Assembly: GCF_007990265.1 (NCBI RefSeq) | Contig: NZ_BJWH01000013.1 | Location: forward strand, 53,586-117,585 | Length of the DNA stretch: 64,000 bases | From: Cellulomonas terrae | Lineage (GTDB): Bacteria; Actinomycetota; Actinomycetes; Actinomycetales; Cellulomonadaceae | Reading direction: 5' to 3' | Part shown: in pieces, positions 28,423 to 34,897 of the stretch | How the letters are laid out: every line of letters starts with the position of its first letter | Position numbering within the stretch: the first letter of the stretch is position 1 | The notes under the pieces: generated by a model | Told to the model about the DNA's origin: nothing | Database searches by the model: none | What the model saw: only the letters and a program-made list of their open reading frames with translations | Translations under genes and position numbers: made by a program

Positions 28423-29346
28423 ATGGATCTGCGCATCTTCACCGAGCCCCAGCAGGGGGCCACGTACGACGACCTGCTCGCCGTCGCCAAGGCCACCGAG
28501 GACCTCGGCTTCGACGCCTTCTTCCGGTCCGACCACTACCTGAGCATGGGCTCCGGCGACGGTCTGCCGGGTCCCACCGACGCGTGGACGACGCTGGCGG
28601 GCCTGGCGCGCGAGACCAGCCGCATCCGGCTGGGCACCCTGGTCTCGTCGGCCACGTTCCGGCACCCGGGCGTGCTCGCGATCCAGGTGGCGCAGGTGGA
28701 CCAGATGTCGGGCGGCCGCGTCGAGCTGGGCCTCGGTGCCGGGTGGTTCGCGCAGGAGCACGCGGCGTACGGGATCCCGTTCCCCGAGAAGCGGTTCGGC
28801 CTGCTCACGGAGCAGCTCGAGCTGATCACCGGGTTGTGGGGGACGCCGGTGGGGGAGCACTACGACTTCGCGGGCGAGCACTACCAGCTCAAGCACTCGC
28901 CGGCGCTGCCGAAGCCCGTGCAGTCCCGCGTGCCGATCATCGTCGGCGGCAGCGGCCCGAAGCGCACGCCCGCCCTCGCCGCCCGGTACGCCACCGAGTA
29001 CAACCAGTCGTTCCCCGCGCCGGCAGACGTGCAGGACCGCGTCGCCGTCGTCCGTGCGGCGTGCGAGGAGGCCGGTCGGGACCCGTCGACGCTCACGTTC
29101 TCCGTGGCACAGGTGCTGTGCGCGGGGCGCGACGACGCCGAGGTGGCCCGTCGGGCCGACGCCATCGGGCGCGACGTCGGCGAGGTGCGGGCCGTCGGGT
29201 TCGCCGGGACGCCGAGCGCCGTCGTCGACCGGATCGGCTCCTACCGGGAGCTCGGCATCACCCGCGTCTACCTGCAGGTGCTGGACCTGCACGACCTCGA
29301 CCACCTGGAGCTGGTGGCGTCGGAGGTCGCGACCCAGCTCGGATGA
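28423..29346 (+). CDS. LLM-class flavin/F420-dependent oxidoreductase
   Basis: 307 residues, a luciferase-like TIM barrel. Family hallmarks are MDLRIFTEPQQGATYDDLLA, GFDAFFRSDHYLSMG, RIRLGTLVSSATFRHPG, SGGRVELGLGAGWF and VPIIVGGSGPKRT. The TIGR-type F420 subclass is likely in an actinobacterium, but cofactor choice (F420 or FMN) cannot be settled by eye. Substrate unknown. ATG 28423 aligns with the usual N-terminus. Confidence 0.9.
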   Translation: MDLRIFTEPQQGATYDDLLAVAKATEDLGFDAFFRSDHYLSMGSGDGLPGPTDAWTTLAGLARETSRIRLGTLVSSATFRHPGVLAIQVAQVDQMSGGRVELGLGAGWFAQEHAAYGIPFPEKRFGLLTEQLELITGLWGTPVGEHYDFAGEHYQLKHSPALPKPVQSRVPIIVGGSGPKRTPALAARYATEYNQSFPAPADVQDRVAVVRAACEEAGRDPSTLTFSVAQVLCAGRDDAEVARRADAIGRDVGEVRAVGFAGTPSAVVDRIGSYRELGITRVYLQVLDLHDLDHLELVASEVATQLG

Positions 29347-29396
29347 CCCTGGGGACGCACGGCGCACGGGTACCGCGGACTCGCTAGGGTCCCGGC

Positions 29397-29981
29397 ATGC
29401 GCGGCCTGTATGCACTCAAGCCCTGGTACACCCGTCGTCTCGACGGCGTCGTCCGGTGGGCCGTCGACCGGGACGTGTCGCCCGACGTGTTCACGTGGCT
29501 GGGCGTGGTCAGCGCTGCGCTCGCCGCCGTCGCGATCGCGATCGGGGCGTGGCCGCTCGCGCTGGTGCTGCTGGCCGGCCGGCTGGCCGGCGCCAACCTC
29601 GACGGTGCCGTCGCCCGTGCCCGCGGGGTGTCCCGGCCCTGGGGGTTCGTGGTCAACGAGCTCGGCGACCGCGCCGGCGACCTCCTGATGTTCGGCGGCC
29701 TCGCCGTGCTGCTCGGGCGGCTGCAGGGCAGCGCAGGGCTCGTGCTGGTGCTCGTCGCTGCGGTCGTCGCCACGCTGCCGACGTTCGTGTCGCTGGCGGG
29801 TGCCGGGGCCGGTGCCGCCCGGATCAACGGGGGACCCTTCGGCAAGACCGAGCGGTGCCTCGTGGTGGTCGTCCTCGCTGCGGCCCCCGGGCTGTCGCCG
29901 ATCCTGCTGCCGGTGATGATCGGGCTGTCGCTGGTGACGGTGGCGACGCGGCTGCGTGAGCTGCGCCGAGTCCTCGCGTGA
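29397..29981 (+). CDS. CDP-alcohol phosphatidyltransferase, variant motif
   Basis: 194 residues with several membrane helices. The family motif is present but altered: D69-G-x2-A-R74, G83, N87 where the third Asp is usual, and D91; the first Asp position is A66. The variant form NLDG...NELGDR is one I associate with a subgroup found beside CdsA-like and acyltransferase genes, as in E. coli ynbAB. It would transfer a phosphatidyl group to an alcohol acceptor. TAGGGT ends 6 bases before ATG 29397 (leaderless). Overlaps the next gene by GTGA. Confidence 0.85.
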   Translation: MRGLYALKPWYTRRLDGVVRWAVDRDVSPDVFTWLGVVSAALAAVAIAIGAWPLALVLLAGRLAGANLDGAVARARGVSRPWGFVVNELGDRAGDLLMFGGLAVLLGRLQGSAGLVLVLVAAVVATLPTFVSLAGAGAGAARINGGPFGKTERCLVVVVLAAAPGLSPILLPVMIGLSLVTVATRLRELRRVLA

Positions 29982-30856
29982 ACCTCGTCCCCGACCTCGA
30001 GATCCACCTCCGGCTCCTCGGCTGGCACCTCGACCTCGACGGCCGCGCCGTCTGGCTGCTGGCCGTCAGCGTGACGATCCTGGCGCTCGCGGCCGTGCCG
30101 GTGTTCCTCTCGGGCAAGCCGGAGCTCCGCCGCCGCTGGACCACCTGGGCGCTGATCCTGCCCGTCATCGGCATCCCCATGTGGCTCGGCCCGGGGCCGA
30201 CGGCTGCGCTCGCGGCGCTCCTCGCGCTCCAGGCGGTGCGTGAGTTCGCCGCGATGGTGCGGCTGCCCCGCGCCGAGACGACGCTGCTGCTCGTGCTCGC
30301 GGTGGCCTACCCGCTGGCGGCCTGGCTGGCACCGGACCTGCTCGCCCTGGTGCCTCTGATGGCACTGCTCTGCGCGGTCCCCGCCCTGCTCGCGGGCGAC
30401 TCCGAGCGCGGCCTCGAACGGGCGACCCTGACGGCCTTCGGGTCGATCTGGCTGTGCTGGTCGCTGGCCAACCTGGTCCTCGTCGGCAGCGACGCGTACC
30501 TGCTGTGCTTCGCGGCGGCCGCCACGGACATCGCGGCCTGGTGCGGCGGGACGGGTCTGCGCCGGTTCGCGTGGGCCCGACGACCACTCTCCCGGCTCAG
30601 TCCGAACAAGACCGTCGGCGGTATGGTCGGAGCCGCGGTCGGGGCCGCGATCGTGCTGGTCGTGCTGGACTCCGCCTCGCCGGGGCTGTACGTCGCCGTG
30701 CTGCTCGGAAGCGTCGGAGGAGACCTGTTGGAGTCGATGGTGAAGCGCCGGGCGGGGGTCAAGGACGCCGGCGCGTGGTTGCCCGGCTTCGGTGGTCTGC
30801 TGGACCGTGTGGACTCGCTCCTGCTCGTCCTCCCGCTCGCGGCGGTGCTCGCATGA
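29978..30856 (+). CDS. Phosphatidate cytidylyltransferase-like (CdsA family)
   Basis: 292 residues, about eight membrane helices. The CdsA signature is at the C-terminus: ESMVKRRAGVKDAGAWLPG then FGGLLDRVDSL, matching S-x-x-K-R-x4-K-D...G-G-x-x-D-R-x-D but with Phe in place of the usual His. It would make CDP-diacylglycerol from phosphatidate and CTP for the upstream transferase. Coupled at both ends by 4-base overlaps (GTGA before, ATGA after). Confidence 0.88.
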   Translation: MNLVPDLEIHLRLLGWHLDLDGRAVWLLAVSVTILALAAVPVFLSGKPELRRRWTTWALILPVIGIPMWLGPGPTAALAALLALQAVREFAAMVRLPRAETTLLLVLAVAYPLAAWLAPDLLALVPLMALLCAVPALLAGDSERGLERATLTAFGSIWLCWSLANLVLVGSDAYLLCFAAAATDIAAWCGGTGLRRFAWARRPLSRLSPNKTVGGMVGAAVGAAIVLVVLDSASPGLYVAVLLGSVGGDLLESMVKRRAGVKDAGAWLPGFGGLLDRVDSLLLVLPLAAVLA

Positions 30857-32073
30857 CGTCGCGGCGCCGCGTGGGGCTGCCACCCGGGTTCAACCTGGCC
30901 GGTGCCGTGCGGCACACGTTCTGGCGCAACGTCTTCCACCTCGTCGGCGGGTACAAGGTGCGCGGCTCGGCGCCCTACGAGGCGATGGTCATCGTCGCCA
31001 ACCACAGCTCGCACGCCGACACCCCGGCGCTCATCGCCGCCTTCCCGGCGCCGTACAAGCCGGTGGTCGTGGCGGCCGAGGACTACTGGTTCGAGAAGGC
31101 GTGGATGCGGCTGGGCCTCAAGCTCGCCATCGGCGCGGTCCCCGTGCACCGCAAGGGTGGCGGCTACACCGGGCTGGTGGACGGCGCCCAGACCGTGCTG
31201 GGTGCCGGGTCCAGCCTGCTCGTGTTCCCGGAGGGCACCCGCAGCACCGACGGCCGGCTGGGGGAGCTGCGCAGCGGGGCGGTCCGGATCGCCCGCGAGT
31301 TCGACGTCCCGCTGCTGCCCGTCGCCATCGTCGGCACCCGCGACCTGCTGCCGAAGGGCGGCGGCCTGCACCCGGGGGCCGTCGAGGTCCGGCTCGGCCA
31401 CCCCATCCAGCCGGAGGACCTCGTCGACGACGACATGTCCCCCGTCGCCCACCAGCTGGAGGCGCTGCTCGCCGAGGGGCCCGCGACCGCGTCGGAGTCC
31501 CGCACCTGGCGCACCCTGCACCGCGCGATGGACGGGAGGGCCGGGATGGCGGGTGCCGCGGCCTGGGGCTTCGCGGAGGCCGTGAGCTGGCCGGTGACGA
31601 TGGAGATGTACCTCGCGGTCGTCGGCGTCGCGAACCCGCGCCGGATCCTGCCGGCGGCGGCGTGGCTGACTGCCGGGTCGGTCGCGGGGGTGCTGGTCAC
31701 GTCCGAGCTGACCCGCCGCGGCCTGAGGCCACCGGCACCGCTGACCACCGCCACCATGCGCGGCGCGGCAGCCCAGCACATGGCGGCCGGAGCGCGCGGT
31801 GTCTGGAAGCAGGCGGCGAACGGGGTCCCGGTCAAGCTCTACGCCGCCGCGGCCGGGGACGCGCGCATCCCGCGGCTCCCGCTCGCGGTGCACACGGCCG
31901 GGGCACGCGGTGCGCGCGCGGCGGCGATGGGCGCGGCGATCGGAGGTGCGGCCGTCGTCGGGCACCCCGTGCTCCGGCGGTTCTACGTGCCGTACCTGGG
32001 GGTCCTCGGCGTGACCTACGCCGCGGGGCTCGCGCTCGTGATCCGGTCCTGGCGGCGCAGGGCGTCGGCCTGA
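30853..32073 (+). CDS. PlsC-type 1-acylglycerol-3-phosphate acyltransferase with membrane tail
   Basis: 406 residues. The N-terminal ~220 residues are the acyltransferase domain with NHSSHADT (H51-x4-D56) and FPEGTRS (125-131). The C-terminal ~180 residues are Ala-rich with several hydrophobic segments (AWGFAEAVSWPVTMEMYLAV and others), not part of a normal PlsC, and resemble VTT/DedA-like membrane regions only loosely. Third gene of the phospholipid cassette (ATGA overlap). Its 3' end overlaps the convergent gene by 58 bases. Confidence 0.88.
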   Translation: MTSRRRVGLPPGFNLAGAVRHTFWRNVFHLVGGYKVRGSAPYEAMVIVANHSSHADTPALIAAFPAPYKPVVVAAEDYWFEKAWMRLGLKLAIGAVPVHRKGGGYTGLVDGAQTVLGAGSSLLVFPEGTRSTDGRLGELRSGAVRIAREFDVPLLPVAIVGTRDLLPKGGGLHPGAVEVRLGHPIQPEDLVDDDMSPVAHQLEALLAEGPATASESRTWRTLHRAMDGRAGMAGAAAWGFAEAVSWPVTMEMYLAVVGVANPRRILPAAAWLTAGSVAGVLVTSELTRRGLRPPAPLTTATMRGAAAQHMAAGARGVWKQAANGVPVKLYAAAAGDARIPRLPLAVHTAGARGARAAAMGAAIGGAAVVGHPVLRRFYVPYLGVLGVTYAAGLALVIRSWRRRASA

Positions 32074-33320
32074 TCCTCCGGGGGCAGGGGTCTGACCAGC
32101 GCGACCACGGTGTGCACCAGCAGGACCACCAGCGCGACGTTGCGGGCGGCCAGCGTCAGGGTGACCGCAGGGCCCCCGTAGAGGACCTCCGAGTAGAACC
32201 ACGGGAACACCACCTGCGTCGCCGCCGCGGTGCCCAGCACGAGCCACGCGGTGGTCCGCCAGCCGGGCAGCGCCAGCGCCAGGGCGACCGCCACGGGCGG
32301 CGCAAGCCAGCCGATGTACTGCGGCGACCCCACCTTGTTGAACACCAGCATCGCCAGCGTCAGGAGCATCGCGCCGCGGACCAGCAGCTCCGTGCGCGCG
32401 ATCCCGCCGGACCACATCCGGGCGCCGAGCTGCTCACGCCGCCACCACAGCAGCAGCGCCGCGGCACCGAGCGCCACGAAGAAGAGCGCCCCCAGCACGT
32501 CCGCGGCGCCCTGCGTGCCCGGCCCCGTGATCTCCCAGGTGACGATGGGCTCGTTCAGGTACCGGGTGATGGACGTCGAGAACAGCCCGGCGACCAGCCA
32601 CGGGGTCGCCCCGGGCGACTCGATCTGGAGCCCGCGCTCCTCCTGCTCGGTCAGGAACGACGCGACGTGCGGCAGCCCGCCGAGCGCCGCGACGGTGCCG
32701 ACGACGACGACGCTGACGATCGCCGCGGGCACCACCACGCTGCGCCACGGCCGCCGGACGGCCACGAAGAGCGCGACGAGCAGCGCGCCGGGCGCGACCT
32801 TGACCCAGGCGGCGGCCGTCAGGAGCGCGGACGTGATGCGCGGGTGGTTCAGGGCGATCGACAGCGCGACGACGACCACCGGCGCGATGACGGCGTCGAG
32901 ACGGCCCATCGCGACCGGTCCGAGGAGCAGCAGGAACGCGAGCCACCACCAGGCGCCGGCCGGGGTCGGAGCCTCCTGCGGGCGGTCGGGACGACGGGTG
33001 TGCAGCAGGAACGCCACCGCGACCGCGTCGAGCACCGTGATCATCAGCGCCCACACCGCGGGGTACGCGGAGCCACCGCCCGCGCCGCCGACCGCGGCGG
33101 CGAGCATGGGGACGATCGCGCCCGCGGGGTACACCCAGGAGCCCGACAGCACGGGCCACTCGCCCTCGTTGATCCCCAGCCACATCCAGTAGCGGTAGAG
33201 GTCGAGGTCCCAGAACGCCTCCTGGGGGATCAGGACCAGGCCGACGAGGGCGAGCCAGCCGTGCACGACGAGGAACGCGACCCAGACGGCCGTGGCGGAG
33301 TGCAGCAGGCGGCGGAGCAG
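32016..33320 (-). CDS. GT87/DUF2029-like polytopic membrane glycosyltransferase
   Basis: About 434 residues with ten or more membrane helices. Early acidic motif FWDLDLYRYW, then SGSWVYPAG and a later VFNKVGSPQYIGWLAPP, as in polyprenyl-phosphate-mannose-dependent (GT-C) transferases of actinobacteria. GTG 33266 is the first common start, but it would cut into the first helix. GGAGG (33330-33326) is followed at 5 bases by CTG 33320, giving LLRRLLHSATAVWVAFLVV as a proper N-terminus, so CTG 33320 is proposed. Confidence 0.75.
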   Translation of the reverse strand: MLRRLLHSATAVWVAFLVVHGWLALVGLVLIPQEAFWDLDLYRYWMWLGINEGEWPVLSGSWVYPAGAIVPMLAAAVGGAGGGSAYPAVWALMITVLDAVAVAFLLHTRRPDRPQEAPTPAGAWWWLAFLLLLGPVAMGRLDAVIAPVVVVALSIALNHPRITSALLTAAAWVKVAPGALLVALFVAVRRPWRSVVVPAAIVSVVVVGTVAALGGLPHVASFLTEQEERGLQIESPGATPWLVAGLFSTSITRYLNEPIVTWEITGPGTQGAADVLGALFFVALGAAALLLWWRREQLGARMWSGGIARTELLVRGAMLLTLAMLVFNKVGSPQYIGWLAPPVAVALALALPGWRTTAWLVLGTAAATQVVFPWFYSEVLYGGPAVTLTLAARNVALVVLLVHTVVALVRPLPPEDQADALRRQDRITSASPAA

Positions 33321-33420
33321 TGCGACCTCCGAGGCAGTGGCCGGACCAGGCCGACGAGCGGGCAGGTGCTCAGGCTAGCCCGCCCGTCGGCCTCGCCGGG
33401 GTCGCTGCTCGCTGTGCGGA

Positions 33421-33603
33421 TCAGGCGGGGCGCCCCGGGACCGCAGGTGGCGGGACCGTCCCCGCGGCCGGTCCGGCGACGGGGAACACCGCACCGCGCT
33501 CGCTGTCGACGTACTCGTCGTCACGCGGCGGGTCGTCGGGTGCGGGTGGTGCCTCCGGAGCCGTCTCGCGGACGGGGTCGGGGGTGCTGTCTGACTCGGT
33601 CAT
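33421..33603 (-). CDS. Small acidic Pro-rich protein, 60 residues
   Basis: Mostly disordered: MTESDSTPDPVRETAPEAPP, then Asp/Pro-rich sequence and a short hydrophobic C-terminal part. No known family. A near-perfect ribosome site (GGGAGGT, 5 bases before ATG 33603) makes translation likely. It follows the LytR_C operon on the same strand. Confidence 0.6.
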   Translation of the reverse strand: MTESDSTPDPVRETAPEAPPAPDDPPRDDEYVDSERGAVFPVAGPAAGTVPPPAVPGRPA

Positions 33604-33687
33604 CGTCGACCTCCCTCGTCGTCCGTGGTCGGTCACCACGGCGGACGTCCACGGTCGCACGGCCGGCACGGCCGCGCACGACGGCGA

Positions 33688-34311
33688 TCAGCCGGCGGCG
33701 GGGGCCTGCGTCGGGACGGGTGCGGCGACCTCGTCGTACGGGGTGCAGCCCTCCGGGGCCACGAGGGGGACCGCCGGGTCGAGCGTGACGGTGTCGGGAG
33801 CCTTGAGCTCGGCGAACTTCGCGCCGAGCGCCAGGTCCAGGGTGGCGTCCGTACGGGGGTCGAGGACGAGGACCGCACCGTCGACGTGGGCGGCGAGCGT
33901 GTACGCCTGGGCGACACCGGCGACGCCGAAGATGATGCGTGCCGTGCCGTCGTAGGTGGCGGCGGCGTTCTCCGTGGAGACCACGACGAAGCCGCGCTCC
34001 GTCAGGCTCGCACCCGTGACGCCGGCGAGGCCGACGCGGCTGGTCGCGTTGAACACCTTCACGCTGATCTGGTTGGCGGCGACCGGCAGCGCCCCGGCCG
34101 GCGGGCACGGGTACGGGTCCTGCAGCGTGGTGGGGGTGACCGGCGTCGAGAAGTCGCGGGCGAACACGGGAAGGTTCAGGCTCCCGGTGAACATGGCCGC
34201 GGCACCGAGGCCGGCGAGCGCGAGAGCCGCGAGGAGCACGCCGAAGATGACGGCCTGCCGCTCGTGCATGTGCCGTCGGCGGAGCTGACGAGCGCGGTCC
34301 TGCTCGGTCAC
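33688..34311 (-). CDS. LytR_C-domain membrane protein
   Basis: 207 residues. A short basic cytoplasmic segment, one membrane helix near 20-42 (AVIFGVLLAALALAGLGAAA), then an extracytoplasmic LytR C-terminal domain (ISVKVFNATSRVGLAGVTGA, RGFVVVSTEN, AQAYTLAAHV, LVLDPRTDATLDLALGAKF). Such domains are associated with cell-wall glycopolymer ligases, but the catalytic LCP domain is absent. The GTG at 34311 overlaps the stop of the upstream gene (GTGA). Confidence 0.85.
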   Translation of the reverse strand: MTEQDRARQLRRRHMHERQAVIFGVLLAALALAGLGAAAMFTGSLNLPVFARDFSTPVTPTTLQDPYPCPPAGALPVAANQISVKVFNATSRVGLAGVTGASLTERGFVVVSTENAAATYDGTARIIFGVAGVAQAYTLAAHVDGAVLVLDPRTDATLDLALGAKFAELKAPDTVTLDPAVPLVAPEGCTPYDEVAAPVPTQAPAAG

Positions 34312-34604
34312 TTGACCACCAGCACCCGGGCATGGAGCAGCGCGCGCTGGTGCAGCGCCGCACGGACGGCCCGGTGCAGACCGTCCTCCAGGTACATCAC
34401 GCCGCGGTACTGCACGACGTGCGCGAACAGGTCGCCGTAGAACGTGGAGTCCTCCGCGAGCAGCGCGTCGAGGTCGAGGGTGCGCTTGGTCGTCACCAGC
34501 TCGTCGAGCCTCACCTGGCGCGGGGGGACCTCGGCCCACTGCTTGGCAGTCTCGAGGCCGTGCTCAGGGTAGGGCCTGCCCTCGCCCACCGCCTTGAAGA
34601 TCAC
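34308..34604 (-). CDS. Conserved actinobacterial 98-residue protein (often called VapB-like)
   Basis: MIFKAVGEGRPYPEHGL, VPPRQVRLDELVTTKRTLDL and YRGVMYLEDGLHRAVRAAL are highly conserved in actinobacteria. Databases often label it a VapB-family antitoxin, but no toxin gene is adjacent, and the LEDGLHRAVRA segment looks like the DGHHR motif of ParB/Srx-like folds. Function is unknown. GTG 34604 has TAGACT exactly 6 bases upstream and no ribosome site (leaderless). It is coupled to the LytR_C gene. Confidence 0.8.
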   Translation of the reverse strand: MIFKAVGEGRPYPEHGLETAKQWAEVPPRQVRLDELVTTKRTLDLDALLAEDSTFYGDLFAHVVQYRGVMYLEDGLHRAVRAALHQRALLHARVLVVK

Positions 34605-34720
34605 GGAGGGAGTCTAGGTGACGCCCTGCCGGTCCGTGACGTTCAGCCGGGTGACGTCGGCACCGGGGCATGAGGGAGTGCTCATCCGGGGCCGCGGGAG
34701 GCACATTTGGATAGCGGTTT

Positions 34721-34748
34721 CCGTCGGCGGGAGCGCTCCCGGCGACGG
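34721..34748. promoter_or_regulatory. 28-bp inverted repeat with CebR/LacI-type core
   Basis: CCGTCGGCGGGAGC and GCTCCCGGCGACGG form a palindrome matching at 13 of 14 positions. The core GGGAGCGCTCCC (34729-34740) is the sequence known from CebR/CelR operators (TGGGAGCGCTCCCA) of cellulose-using actinobacteria, here with C/G at the outer ends. It is flanked by direct repeats CGGTTTCCG (34715-34723 and 34746-34754). Probably controls the PL11 lyase gene. Confidence 0.7.
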
Positions 34749-34773
34749 TTTCCGGCGAATGTCGCAGGAAGGG

Positions 34774-34801
34774 TTGACTCGGGTGATCCAGGCGATACGG
34801 T
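34774..34801 (+). promoter_or_regulatory. Probable sigma-A promoter of the PL11 gene
   Basis: TTGACT (34774-34779), 16 bases, TACGGT (34796-34801), about 97 bases upstream of ATG 34898. The palindromic operator lies 26 bases before the -35. Confidence 0.55.
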
Positions 34802-34897
34802 CGTGGGCGGTCGGGGTCAAAGGCGCCCCCGACTTTCCTCATCGGGAGCAACCCCATCCCCCATGGGGGACGCCTAGCCGATTGAAAGGATTCAAGG

